Positions 36,116-45,217 of a stretch of DNA of 64,000 bases are shown piece by piece. Positions within the stretch are counted from its first letter, which is position 1. Each line of letters begins with the position of its first letter. The DNA is from an uncultured Acetatifactor sp. (GTDB lineage: Bacteria > Bacillota > Clostridia > Lachnospirales > Lachnospiraceae), in NCBI GenBank assembly GCA_934436245.1, contig CAKSAM010000010.1, forward strand, positions 1 through 64,000. Reading direction: 5' to 3'. Under the pieces are notes generated by a model that saw only the letters and a list, made by a program, of their open reading frames with translations, had not been told where the DNA came from and did no database searches. Made by a program: the position numbers and the translations under genes.

Positions 36116-37522
36116 TTAGTTAGCTGCGGTTGCGGCCTTTTCAGCTGCCCATTCGTCAACTACTTTTGCCTTTACAGCGTCCCAGTTGATGGAACCGGAA
36201 GCATACTCCAGAAGAGCTGCACCGAAGTCATCCTTGAACTGCTGGCTGGGGAAGGAAGTGAAGTTCCATGCTACAGATGTCTTGGAGCTATCTGCCATGT
36301 AACGAAGAACTTCCTGTGCCAGAGGATCGGTGGGCTTTTCGTCATCGCTAAAGGTATCGAAAGGAGCGATGAATCCAAGGTCGTTGGTTACTGCTGCCTT
36401 ACCGGTCTCAGAAGAGAACAGCCATTCAACGAATGCGATAGATGCTGCCTGATCCTCAGCAGAAGCTTCTTTGTTGATGCAGAAGAAGTTCTCAGTACCG
36501 GTGCACAGTCCCTGATTCTCTTCACCTTCAACGCCGGTATAGATAGGAAGGAATTTAACATCCTCAGCCTTAACAGTGTTGCCGTCTACGCCAGAGATCT
36601 GTCCCCATCCCCAGTTACCGTTCTGTACCATTGCTGCCTGACCCAGTGCGAACTCAGCCATGGAATCGTCTACAGCCTTGCTTCCCAGCAGGCCGGGTGC
36701 TGTGCAGGAGTTGTTGATGTACAGATCGAAAATGTTCTTGAAGTTATCGGAGTAAGTGAACTCCAGAGTGTCGGTATCTGTGATACCCTTGTCCTTGAAC
36801 TCATAGTATACAGGGATGTTAGCCAGATGAGTCTGCCATCTCCAGTCTTCACCGGGAGTCAGGGATGTGGAAGCGAATACGCCTTCAATACCCAGCTCAT
36901 CTTTCTTAGCCTGCATATCTTCTACAACCTCTTTTAACTTAGCGAAGTTGTTGATCTCATCCATGCTTGCTGCCTTAGCGCCATCCAGTGCGAAGTACTT
37001 CTGCATGATAGCGTCATTGTAAATGATACCGTAACCCTCTACTACGTAAGGGATTCCGTATACACCACCGTCTTCGCCGGTGATTGCCAGGCTCTTATCC
37101 ATTAACCAGCTGTACAGATCAGTATCCTTCAGATCTGCGCAGTAATCTTTCCAGTTCTGATAACCGATAGGTCCGTTGATCTGGAACAGGGTAGGTGCTT
37201 CCTTGTTAGCGATCTCAGACATCAGTGTCTGCTCGTAAGTACCACTTGCTGCAGTTACAACCTTTACAGGAACGCCTGTCTCCTCGGTATATTCCTTAGC
37301 CAGCTTCTGCCATACTTCGTCAACTTCAGGCTTGAAGTTCAGATAGTATACAGAGCCAGCTGCAGCTGCTGTCGTATCGCCACCTTCGGTGGTTGCTGCT
37401 GCATCCGTCTTGCTCTCAGTAGCAGGGGTGGTAGCAGCTGCATCGCCGGAGTTTCCACAACCGGTCAGCATAGAAGCTGCCATTACTGCACAAAGTAATA
37501 CACTTGCCAGTTTCTTCTTCAT
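36116..37522 (-). CDS. malE: Maltodextrin-binding lipoprotein
   Basis: The 468-residue protein has a lipoprotein signal ending at Cys22 (MLTGCGNS), an Ala/Thr-rich linker (about 25-55) and a family-1 binding-protein fold. It delivers sugar to the MalF/MalG-type pair. Neighbouring malQ, the GH4 gene and a LacI regulator suggest maltose or maltodextrins. AAAGGAGAGG lies 7 bp upstream of the ATG. Confidence 0.9.
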   Translation of the reverse strand: MKKKLASVLLCAVMAASMLTGCGNSGDAAATTPATESKTDAAATTEGGDTTAAAAGSVYYLNFKPEVDEVWQKLAKEYTEETGVPVKVVTAASGTYEQTLMSEIANKEAPTLFQINGPIGYQNWKDYCADLKDTDLYSWLMDKSLAITGEDGGVYGIPYVVEGYGIIYNDAIMQKYFALDGAKAASMDEINNFAKLKEVVEDMQAKKDELGIEGVFASTSLTPGEDWRWQTHLANIPVYYEFKDKGITDTDTLEFTYSDNFKNIFDLYINNSCTAPGLLGSKAVDDSMAEFALGQAAMVQNGNWGWGQISGVDGNTVKAEDVKFLPIYTGVEGEENQGLCTGTENFFCINKEASAEDQAASIAFVEWLFSSETGKAAVTNDLGFIAPFDTFSDDEKPTDPLAQEVLRYMADSSKTSVAWNFTSFPSQQFKDDFGAALLEYASGSINWDAVKAKVVDEWAAEKAATAAN

Positions 37523-37607
37523 AATCTTACCTCTCCTTTATGTTTGTACGGGTCACTTCATTGTTTTTTCATGTCCCCGTTAGTGTTTCGGAATCGGTAT
37601 CGGTATT

Positions 37608-37619
37608 GTTACCGGTAAC
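37608..37619. promoter_or_regulatory. Perfect 12-bp palindrome, probable operator of the mal operon
   Basis: GTTACCGGTAAC is followed directly by GTTTCC, so an overlapping AACGTT-centred half-palindrome is also present. It lies about 20-30 bp downstream of the -10 box, a repressing position. The likely binder is the LacI protein encoded at the end of the operon. Confidence 0.75.
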
Positions 37620-37639
37620 GTTTCCGTTGCTGTAATTAG

Positions 37640-37668
37640 AAAATAGCACATCCACGAATTAGTTGCAA
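37640..37668 (-). promoter_or_regulatory. Promoter of the maltodextrin operon
   Basis: TTGCAA (37663-37668), 17-bp spacer, TATTTT (37640-37645). It lies about 120 bp before the malE start codon. The 335-bp gap 37523-37857 thus holds this promoter, the operator and the GH4 terminator; a minus-strand frame through it is not credible as a gene. Confidence 0.75.
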
Positions 37669-37794
37669 GTAGTTTTCTATAAATCCCTGGAAGTTTGTAT
37701 ATTGTTCTCAAAATGTTCCTCTCTGTTTTGTGCATTTTCACAATAACTTTATAATTCTTCTGCCACTTACATTCTTTTTTCAAATAATTCCCCA

Positions 37795-37832
37795 TAAAAA
37801 AGAGGTGCTGCATCATCCTTCTGCAGCACCTC
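37795..37832 (-). terminator. Intrinsic terminator of the GH4 gene
   Basis: A perfect 11-bp stem GAGGTGCTGCA/TGCAGCACCTC with a 9-nt loop is followed by six U on the minus strand, 25 bp after the GH4 stop. Confidence 0.95.
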
Positions 37833-37857
37833 CCGGATTCTTTTTTCTATTTTATTT

Positions 37858-39270
37858 TTACAGATATTTTTTCCAGCCTTCCGGCAGATATTTTGCTGTG
37901 CCGCAGAGCATATCCCTTACCAGCTCTTCCACCTGTTCTCTGGTGGCTCTTCCTTTCACCTGCGGATCCTCCAGGAATGCTTCCACTACCAGATCAAAAT
38001 CACACAGAATAGCTGCTTTCAGGACTCTCTCATGGTTCGCCACATGAGGCTCCACCAGTTCCTTGATCTGTTCCGGAAGTTCTCCGGCATACAGTGGACG
38101 GATGGCATCTCTCTCAAATACCGCATTGGTTTCTACGACCGCACTTTCCGGAAGATTTGCGATCTGGTGTCCGGTATTGGGAATATTGACGTTACTGATC
38201 TTGCGGGTCAGTCCGCAGAGTGCCTTGATCAGCAAAATGCCTTCTTCTCCGGTGGGCTTTAACTCGATTTCTTCCTCTCCGGCTGCCAGTCCCGCACTTT
38301 TTGCCAGACGTTCCTGTAAATCCTTCTTTCTCCAGTCAACGGTAGTCAGACCGAATTTCCATCTCTTGACAGTCTCTGGATCTTTCAGATAGCTGTCTCC
38401 CACACCGGGCATAAATTCCACCAGATGCCGGTCTCCTGCTGCTGCGATCAGACCGTATTTACGGAACAGATCGAATTTTACAATATGTGCACACTCAAAA
38501 GTGGAGTTTGCCCAGTTTTTATCCGCCTCTTTGTAGCCGTCTTCCTTGTGTTCCTCCGTATATTTCCGATAAATGGGGAACAGGTCTATTCCCTTGTAGG
38601 ACGCATAGTCGAACCAGGTGAAATGATTGATTCCCAATACATTGACCTGGATATCTTCCCGCTTCACATCCTTTAGACCGGTGGTCTCTTCCAGAATGCC
38701 CTTTAACACCTTCTGGGTGCCGAACACTTCATGGCAGCATCCAAAAGCTTTGATTTCCGGAAATACATAATACAATGTCTTTACACACAAAGACATGGGG
38801 TTGGTGTAGTTGATGACCCAGGCTTTCGGAGCATATTTCCTGATAGCCTGTGCGATCTCCACATACATTGGGATCGTACGTAATGCTCTCATAGTGCCTC
38901 CGGGGCCTGCCGTGTCTCCTACAGACTGATAGATTCCCAATCGTTCCGGCATATGTACATCTACCGCCATCTCGTCAAAGGTTCCCGGCAGAATAGAGAT
39001 CACGATAAAATCTGCGCCCGTCAATGCGGACTGTAAACTATCGGAAACCGTATAGTTCCATTTGCCTGCTACATCCCCTCTTGCGGTAAGTCTGTTACCG
39101 ATGATCTCATTGTGTTTTGCCGCCTCCGCATCAATATCATACAGACGGATGGTTCCTGACAGTTCATCGTCCATGGCCAGATCTGTCATAAAGGTCCATG
39201 CCCATCCTCTGGAACCGCCTCCGATATAGGCAATCTGTAAATCTTTTACTTTTCCGTTTGCATACTCCAT
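37858..39270 (-). CDS. GH4 glycosidase (alpha-glucosidase/alpha-galactosidase type)
   Basis: The 470-residue protein has the GH4 NAD-binding loop AYIGGGSRGW (14-23), NYTNPMS (154-160), the Mn-binding CHEV with Cys179, and GINHFTW with His216. GH4 enzymes cut glycosides by an NAD- and Mn-dependent oxidation-elimination path. The CHEV form, as I recall, is typical of non-phosphorylated alpha-glucoside or alpha-galactoside enzymes rather than 6-phospho-glycosidases. It lies between the mal operon and a divergent AraC regulator. AGGAGG precedes the ATG. Confidence 0.9.
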   Translation of the reverse strand: MEYANGKVKDLQIAYIGGGSRGWAWTFMTDLAMDDELSGTIRLYDIDAEAAKHNEIIGNRLTARGDVAGKWNYTVSDSLQSALTGADFIVISILPGTFDEMAVDVHMPERLGIYQSVGDTAGPGGTMRALRTIPMYVEIAQAIRKYAPKAWVINYTNPMSLCVKTLYYVFPEIKAFGCCHEVFGTQKVLKGILEETTGLKDVKREDIQVNVLGINHFTWFDYASYKGIDLFPIYRKYTEEHKEDGYKEADKNWANSTFECAHIVKFDLFRKYGLIAAAGDRHLVEFMPGVGDSYLKDPETVKRWKFGLTTVDWRKKDLQERLAKSAGLAAGEEEIELKPTGEEGILLIKALCGLTRKISNVNIPNTGHQIANLPESAVVETNAVFERDAIRPLYAGELPEQIKELVEPHVANHERVLKAAILCDFDLVVEAFLEDPQVKGRATREQVEELVRDMLCGTAKYLPEGWKKYL

Positions 39271-39454
39271 TTTTGTATCCTCCTGTTACTGATTTTTTGA
39301 ATTGGTTCTTTTCATCTCTCTTCTCTATATTGCACATTATAGCTGATGTGTGTATAATAATCTTGCTATTATTTGTGTATTTTTTGTTGTTTTCGTACTA
39401 TATTGACTTTTGTATAATGAATCTGCGTAACTATTGAGAGCCCTGCAAAACTGC

Positions 39455-39483
39455 GTTCTGCGAATGCTTGCATTCAGGCGGAT
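39455..39483. repeat. 29-bp dispersed palindromic repeat, copy 2
   Basis: It matches 18029-18057 at 27 of 29 positions (differences C/T and A/G). It lies upstream of the AraC gene in a non-coding stretch. Confidence 0.7.
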
Positions 39484-39538
39484 CTGCTATATAGGAACAG
39501 TCTCGAAGGATGGGCATCTTTCGTGATCGGAAATAAGA

Positions 39539-40561
39539 ATGGAGAGACTTTGGGTTATGAGTAAAAGCAGAAATGTATCCACAACACAAGACGCAGTACT
39601 GAACGTGCCGGATGCCACGGACGTCTCCAAAGCGCCAAGTGCAGAACTGAACGTGCCGGATGCCACAGGCAGTGTTGTAGTGCCTGCCCTGCCGCAGGAT
39701 CACTGGCTGTACAACGAGATCATGGAGTGGTTCCATATCGACCGGGTGGTGCGAGACTATAACTACACCATGGATATCCGTCATATCCACGAAGAATACG
39801 AAATCTATTATCTCATAGAAGGGGAACGGTATTATTTTATCAACCAGCAGACCTATCTGGTCACGCCGGGCACTCTCGTCTTTATCGACAAGGAACAGGT
39901 CCACCGTACCGGTATGGCTTCCGCCGGACCGCATCATGACAGGATCGTTCTGGGGATCATGGAAGAGCCTTTTTCTTCCTTTCTAGCCTCTTTCGGTGGT
40001 CTGCAGCTGCAAAGCTTTTTCACAGAGCAGGGCAGTATTCTGACGCTGCCGGAAGATATGCGCCCCTATATCCAGTCCCTGCTGCAGGACATTGCTTCAG
40101 AACTCATGGAAAAAAAGCCAGGCTATCTTCTGTCCGCCATGACGAAGCTGGTGGAATTTTTCATTGCTGTACTCCGACTGCAGCCTGCGGGGCCCACCAT
40201 TTCCGCTCCGGCAAAACATCCAAACCCGAAGTACCAGAAGGTTGACGAAGTGGCTCATTATATCGTGGAACATTGTACCGAACGAATCTCTCTGGAGGAT
40301 CTTGCAGGCCGGTTCTATATCAACAAGTTTTATCTGAGCCGCATTTTCAAGGAGGTTACCAGCTTTACCATCAATGACTATCTGAATGTCAACCGTATTA
40401 AAAAAGCCCACCGGCTCCTCCTGGAAACGAATGACAGCATCACTTCCATTGCGGAACAGTTGGGCTATGAAAATATTACCTATTTTGAGCGGGTGTTTAA
40501 AAAATACCGGAATATGACACCATTAAAGTATCGGAACTATTATCGTTCAGAGACGGAATAG
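39539..40561 (+). CDS. AraC-family regulator with N-terminal cupin
   Basis: The 340-residue protein has a 60-residue N-terminal tail in which LNVPDAT occurs twice, a cupin-like sensing domain (about 75-150) and a C-terminal pair of helix-turn-helix motifs (about 240-335, with ISLEDLAGRFYINKFYLSRIF and SITSIAEQLGYENITYFERVFKKY). It is divergent from the GH4 gene and probably activates it in response to a sugar. A second ATG at 39557 is possible; GGAGA lies 11 bp before it. Confidence 0.88.
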   Translation: MERLWVMSKSRNVSTTQDAVLNVPDATDVSKAPSAELNVPDATGSVVVPALPQDHWLYNEIMEWFHIDRVVRDYNYTMDIRHIHEEYEIYYLIEGERYYFINQQTYLVTPGTLVFIDKEQVHRTGMASAGPHHDRIVLGIMEEPFSSFLASFGGLQLQSFFTEQGSILTLPEDMRPYIQSLLQDIASELMEKKPGYLLSAMTKLVEFFIAVLRLQPAGPTISAPAKHPNPKYQKVDEVAHYIVEHCTERISLEDLAGRFYINKFYLSRIFKEVTSFTINDYLNVNRIKKAHRLLLETNDSITSIAEQLGYENITYFERVFKKYRNMTPLKYRNYYRSETE

Positions 40562-40637
40562 CTTCCTTTTCCGGTCATATATAACTACTGTTTTCGTCTT
40601 GCCTTATACTCTCAGCAATATGGAATAGAATTTCTAT

Positions 40638-40664
40638 TGTTTTGGTGCAAATCGCATCAAAACA
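40638..40664. other. A/T-rich inverted repeat in the araC-glgP convergent gap
   Basis: TGTTTTG and CAAAACA flank TGC...GCA. With no U-tract it is a poor terminator, but no better one is seen in 40562-40758. Confidence 0.3.
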
Positions 40665-40758
40665 GCAAAATCAGTACAAAAAATGGCGTTTTTAATACAA
40701 ACAGAACTCTCGGAGCAGCAGAAGGCCCTCAGGCAGAGATCGTCCGGTTTGCCAATAT

Positions 40759-43029
40759 TTATTTCAACTTCCAGATATCTCTGTTATACTCCGCAATGGT
40801 TCTGTCGGAGGAGAAGAATCCAGCCTTGGCAATGTTCACCAGCATCATCTTCTTCCACTTCTGCTGATCCTCGTAATCGGCAAATGCCTGATCCTTTACT
40901 TTAATATAATCTTCCAGGTCAAGCAGTGTCATGAACCAGTCTTTGTTCAGCAGTTCATTATACAGACGCTCCAGGTTCTCTTTCTTACCAACCTTAAGGA
41001 CTTCCTTGCTTACGATAAAGTCCACAGCCTCTTTGATGACAGGACTCTTCTTGTAGTAATCCTTGGAGACATAATCTGCCTTCTCGTAGTGTTTGATGAC
41101 CGTATCGCTGTCCTGACCGAAAATGTAAATATTGTCATCTCCTACCAGTTCATGGATCTCTACGTTAGCACCATCACTGGTACCCAGAGTTACGGCACCA
41201 TTCAGCATGAACTTCATGTTACCGGTTCCGGATGCTTCCTTGGAAGCCAGAGAGATCTGCTCGGAAATATCGCAGGCAGGGATCAGCTTCTCGGCATAGC
41301 TTACGTTGTAGTTCTCTACCATCACAAGCTTCATGTAAGGGCTGACTTCCGGATCGTTATTAATAATGTCAGACATTACCAGCAGGAGATGGATGATATC
41401 CTGTGCGATCACATAGGCAGGTGCAGCCTTGGCTCCGAAGATGAAGGTTAACGGCGTAGAAGGCTTCTTGCCGCCCTTGATCTCCAGATATTTATGAATA
41501 ATATACAGCGCATTCATCTGCTGACGCTTATACTCATGCAGACGCTTTACCTGAATATCGAAGATGGAATTGGGATTCAGCTCCACGCCTTCCTTCTCCT
41601 TGATATAGGATACCAGTTCGGTCTTCTTGGTCTTCTTGATGTCGTAGATGGCATCCAGTACCGCCTGATCGTCCTTGTGCGCTAACAATTTCTGCAGTTC
41701 ATCCGCATCCTTCTTGTAGCCGTCACCGATGGTCTGGCTCAGGAAAGCAGCCAGCTCATGGTTGCAGGACAGCAGCCATCTGCGGAAGGTGATACCGTTG
41801 GTCTTGTTGTTGAACTTCTCAGGATAGATCTTATAAAAATGGTTCAGTTCACTTTCTTTCAGAATCTCGGTATGGATCGCTGCCACACCGTTGACACTGT
41901 AGCCATAATGGATGTCGATATGTGCCATGTGCACTCTCTTGTCCTTGTCAATGATCTGTACCTTTTCATCCTTGTATTTCTTTGCCACACGGTCGCTGAG
42001 TTCCTTAATGATGGGAACCAGCTGGGGCACTACTTCCTCGATATAAGCCAGAGGCCATTTCTCCAGAGCCTCTGCCAGAATGGTATGGTTGGTATATGCG
42101 CAGGTGCGGCTTACCACGTCAATGGCTTCATCCATGGTGAAGCCTTCCTCAGTGGTGAGGATACGGATCAGCTCAGGGATGACCATGGTGGGATGGGTAT
42201 CGTTGATCTGGATTGCCACATGCTCAGGCAGAGTATGCAGATCATAGCCTTTTTCCTTTACTTCCTTCAGGATCAGCTGGGCACCGTTACATACCATGAA
42301 GTACTCCTGGTAGATACGTAACAGGTTACCTGCCTCATCAGAATCATCGGGATACAGGAACAGGGTCAGGTTCTTCTCGATGGCTTCCTTATCAAAAGCG
42401 ATGCCCTTCTTCACCAGACTCTCATCCACAGTCTCTATATCAAACAGATGCAGCTTGTTCAGTCCGTTCTCATAACCTACGACATCAATGTCATAAAGTA
42501 CGGAAGTCACCTTGCGGTCACCGAAAGCCACTTCGAATTTTGTACCGGTGTTGTTCAGCCAGGAATCCTTCTGGATCCAGTCGTTCTTCTCGGCATTCTG
42601 CAGATGATCCTTGAATACCTGCTTGAACAATCCGAAGTGGTAATTCAGACCGATACCGTCTCCGGGAAGTCCCAGGGTAGCAATAGAGTCCAGAAAACAT
42701 GCAGCCAGTCTTCCCAAGCCACCGTTACCAAGAGAAGGTTCCGGCTCTGCCTCTTCGATATCTGCCAGATTGTTACCGTTTTTCTTCAGGATATCACTCA
42801 GTTCCTCATAGATTCCTAAGTTGATCAGATTGTTGGATAACAGCTTACCGATCAGGAACTCCATGGAAATATAATATACCTTCTTGTCTCCGGTAATGAC
42901 GGGAGTCTCTGCCATCTTCTCTTTGGTCAGCTGCAATACTCCGGTGTATAGCTGTGCATCGGTGCAGGCACCGATATTTTTTCCATACAGTTTACCGGTG
43001 ATCTCATTTAAACTCTGCTCTAAATTCAT
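40759..43029 (-). CDS. glgP: Glycogen/maltodextrin phosphorylase
   Basis: The 756-residue GT35 enzyme has [18 protein letters not shown] (about 80-100), [13 protein letters not shown], and the PLP-binding Lys in [13 protein letters not shown]. It releases glucose 1-phosphate from glycogen or maltodextrins. It lacks the long N-terminal regulatory extension of animal enzymes. The ATG at 43029 has GGAG 7 bp upstream; earlier in-frame ATGs would place that site inside the gene. The leader is unusual: about 370 nt with four tandem hairpin repeats. Confidence 0.95.
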   Translation of the reverse strand: MNLEQSLNEITGKLYGKNIGACTDAQLYTGVLQLTKEKMAETPVITGDKKVYYISMEFLIGKLLSNNLINLGIYEELSDILKKNGNNLADIEEAEPEPSLGNGGLGRLAACFLDSIATLGLPGDGIGLNYHFGLFKQVFKDHLQNAEKNDWIQKDSWLNNTGTKFEVAFGDRKVTSVLYDIDVVGYENGLNKLHLFDIETVDESLVKKGIAFDKEAIEKNLTLFLYPDDSDEAGNLLRIYQEYFMVCNGAQLILKEVKEKGYDLHTLPEHVAIQINDTHPTMVIPELIRILTTEEGFTMDEAIDVVSRTCAYTNHTILAEALEKWPLAYIEEVVPQLVPIIKELSDRVAKKYKDEKVQIIDKDKRVHMAHIDIHYGYSVNGVAAIHTEILKESELNHFYKIYPEKFNNKTNGITFRRWLLSCNHELAAFLSQTIGDGYKKDADELQKLLAHKDDQAVLDAIYDIKKTKKTELVSYIKEKEGVELNPNSIFDIQVKRLHEYKRQQMNALYIIHKYLEIKGGKKPSTPLTFIFGAKAAPAYVIAQDIIHLLLVMSDIINNDPEVSPYMKLVMVENYNVSYAEKLIPACDISEQISLASKEASGTGNMKFMLNGAVTLGTSDGANVEIHELVGDDNIYIFGQDSDTVIKHYEKADYVSKDYYKKSPVIKEAVDFIVSKEVLKVGKKENLERLYNELLNKDWFMTLLDLEDYIKVKDQAFADYEDQQKWKKMMLVNIAKAGFFSSDRTIAEYNRDIWKLK

Positions 43030-43158
43030 TTCAAACTCCATTCTGCACGATAGTTTTATTTTGCTAAAATGAATGTACCGTGCCACACTCATTTTTTCAT
43101 ATTCTTTTTCTTTGTCTGGGTACTATACTTATTTTTGGTATCCCATCCCCTTGTCTCA

Positions 43159-43361
43159 GCTATGCCCTGGGTATTTCCTGCACTTTTCGGCCTCTATACC
43201 CTTCCTGCCGCTGCGTCTTGGGTATTCCTATCCTTTTCGGCCTCCATACCCTTTCTGCCGCTACGCCCCGGGTATTTCCTACACTTTTCGGCCTCTATAC
43301 CCTTTTTCCCGCTGCGCCTTGGGTACTTCCTGCACTTTCCGGCTTTTCATACCCTCTCAAT
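43159..43361 (-). repeat. Four tandem 50-51-bp hairpin repeats in the glgP leader
   Basis: Units start at 43159, 43210, 43260 and 43311. Each contains GGGTA(T/C)...(A)TACCC arms about 32 bp apart end to end, with a conserved CTTTTCGGCC (CTTTCCGGC in unit 4) between them and a variable linker (GCTGCGCCTT-like). On the minus strand they would lie in the glgP 5' leader as a row of stem-loops. There is no sensible minus-strand reading frame; the plus-strand frame merely repeats a 17-residue pattern. Confidence 0.9.
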
Positions 43362-43398
43362 GCTGAGATTTCATGTATGTCTTTCTCTTACAATACAC

Positions 43399-43427
43399 AG
43401 GATAGCATAGGAAAACGTTTTCCGCAA
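43399..43427 (-). promoter_or_regulatory. Promoter of glgP
   Basis: TTGCGG (43422-43427), 17-bp spacer, TATCCT (43399-43404). The spacer is almost exactly filled by the palindromic operator, so repression and promoter use are mutually exclusive. The start point would be near 43392. Confidence 0.75.
43410..43423. promoter_or_regulatory. LacI/CcpA-type operator in the glgP promoter
   Basis: GGAAAACGTTTTCC is a perfect 14-bp palindrome. It fits the LacI-family core AAACGTTT and matches most positions of the catabolite-response element. The LacI gene immediately upstream is the first candidate to bind it; CcpA is the second. Confidence 0.8.
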
Positions 43428-43466
43428 CCTTTTCTTTTGTTTTCTCTGATTTTTGTGCAAAATAGC

Positions 43467-44456
43467 TTAACAGATAATGTCCTTATAGTACATTTTCACG
43501 ATACTATGAGGCATGACTACCTGATGTCCCTCGCCGCCGTTCATCAGCTGATGTACCTCTTCCACGGCTCTGCTGGAGATGCTGTAGAAGTCCTGTCTTA
43601 TGGTATTCATCTGCTTGCCGACATATCCCATGAGGGTGATACCGTCGAAACCGCACACCGGGCGGAAAATGTCCATATCGATCAGCGCATTCATGGCACC
43701 GATCGCCATCAGATCGGAAGCGCAGACTACCACATCCTTATTCTTCGCATATTTCAGCGCCACGTTTCTAGCCGTCAGCTCGCTGAAATCTCCCTGACGT
43801 ACCATCATGGTCAGATCCAGATCCTTCACCAGCCGTTTCATGCCCTTTAATCTCTGTTCCGTTACATATCCGTCTCTTCTGCCCGCAATGTAAAGCACTC
43901 GTTTACAGTTGTCATCCAACACGGTCTTCTTCGCTACATCATACTGAGCCTGTTCCTGATCAATGCTGATGTATGTAGTCCTGGAATTGACAATAGGCGC
44001 ATCTACCACGACACAGGCGAACTGTTTTTCCCGGATCAGTTTCTGCAGCACTTTGTCCTCCTTGGACATGCCATAGATCACCACACCGGAAATACTCTGG
44101 GATAAAAAGGATCGGGTGATCTCCTCTGCCGTCATCCCTGCGATCATGGACGGAAAGATCGTCACGACCTCCACGTTCAGTTCTTTGGCCTTGTCCAATG
44201 CCCCTACCAGGTACTGCATGAAGATCTGGTCGATAGCCTGGGTCTGTCTGTTGGGATCCAGCACCAGTGCAATCCTTCCAAACTGTTTGGAAGAAAGCGC
44301 CGCCGCTATAGAATTCGGAATATAATTCAACTCCTTGATGGCATCCTGTACCTTTTTCTTTGTTTCTTCACTGACATTGGGATAGCCGTTTAAGACCTTG
44401 GATACAGTAGAGATCGCCACTCCTGCATGTTTTGCTACTTCTTTGATCGATACCAT
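43467..44456 (-). CDS. LacI-family repressor (glgP neighbour)
   Basis: The 329-residue protein has the helix-turn-helix at about 3-22 (SIKEVAKHAGVAISTVSKVL), the hinge NSIAAALSSK and an effector-binding domain. It is likely to bind the palindrome in the glgP promoter 45-57 bp past its stop codon. The ATG at 44456 has GGGGGA a few bases upstream; a GTG seven codons earlier is the alternative. Confidence 0.9.
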   Translation of the reverse strand: MVSIKEVAKHAGVAISTVSKVLNGYPNVSEETKKKVQDAIKELNYIPNSIAAALSSKQFGRIALVLDPNRQTQAIDQIFMQYLVGALDKAKELNVEVVTIFPSMIAGMTAEEITRSFLSQSISGVVIYGMSKEDKVLQKLIREKQFACVVVDAPIVNSRTTYISIDQEQAQYDVAKKTVLDDNCKRVLYIAGRRDGYVTEQRLKGMKRLVKDLDLTMMVRQGDFSELTARNVALKYAKNKDVVVCASDLMAIGAMNALIDMDIFRPVCGFDGITLMGYVGKQMNTIRQDFYSISSRAVEEVHQLMNGGEGHQVVMPHSIVKMYYKDIIC

Positions 44457-44681
44457 AAATCCCCCGTTCCGGGTCACAGTGTTCTGTGCCCGTTTCTCTC
44501 CGTTCCCGCAACGTCCTATGGTCTTGTTCCATTTGACGTCTGCTCATATATTCTCTATACTATAAGTTAACAGGCATTTCGTCAATGTACAGCATTTACG
44601 AAATATAGCATGAATTTTTGGAAAAGGTTTTCCTGAGCAGGAAAATCGAGAGCTGAAAAACGCAGAAAGGCTACAGACACC

Positions 44682-45212
44682 ATGGCAGCGATCAAGAGTA
44701 TTGAAGAAAAATATATGAAGGAAGCCCTGAAACAGGCCAGGAAAGCATATGCGTTGGGAGAAGTCCCCATCGGCTGTGTCATCGTACATGACGGAAAGAT
44801 CATCGGCCGTGGTTACAACAGACGTAACACGGACAAAAATACGCTGGCCCATGCAGAAATTACTGCCATCAATAAAGCCAGTAAGGTGATCGGTGACTGG
44901 CGTCTGGAAGAATGTACTCTCTATGTGACGTTGGAACCTTGCCAGATGTGCGCCGGAGCCATTGTGCAGGCCAGAATTCCGGAGGTCGTGATGGGCTGTA
45001 TGAATCCCAAGGCCGGATGTGCCGGATCGATTTTGAATATACTGGAAATGCCCCAGTTTAACCATCAGGTGAAGGTTACCCGGGGCATTCTCGGTGAAGA
45101 ATGCAGTCAGATGTTGAAAACCTTTTTTGAGGAGCTCCGCATCCGCAATAAGCAGGAGAAAGCTGCCAGGAAAGCATCCTCTGCCGAAGCATCTGATTTG
45201 CAGAATTGCTGA
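44682..45212 (+). CDS. tadA: tRNA-specific adenosine deaminase
   Basis: The 176-residue protein has the zinc/catalytic motifs HAE (57-59) and PCxxC (C87, C90). It converts A34 to inosine in tRNA-Arg(ACG). The C-terminal tail after residue 155 is Lys/Ala/Ser-rich and probably disordered. The closest ribosome-like site is AAAGG 13 bp before the ATG. It converges on the membrane-protein gene, only 5 bp between stops. Confidence 0.94.
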   Translation: MAAIKSIEEKYMKEALKQARKAYALGEVPIGCVIVHDGKIIGRGYNRRNTDKNTLAHAEITAINKASKVIGDWRLEECTLYVTLEPCQMCAGAIVQARIPEVVMGCMNPKAGCAGSILNILEMPQFNHQVKVTRGILGEECSQMLKTFFEELRIRNKQEKAARKASSAEASDLQNC

Positions 45213-45217
45213 AGCAT

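Noticed and set aside
37580..37816. Minus-strand frame of 78 codons before malE
   Set aside because: It contains the mal promoter, operator and part of the GH4 terminator, and ends in a Pro/Ile repeat derived from the palindromic operator.
43159..43361. CRISPR array
   Set aside because: The units are contiguous with only short related linkers, there are no unique spacers of constant length, and no cas genes are present.
43080..43850. Plus-strand frame with a 17-residue repeat over the glgP leader
   Set aside because: The repeat comes from the 51-bp DNA units; the frame runs into the LacI gene on the other strand and has no promoter or ribosome site.
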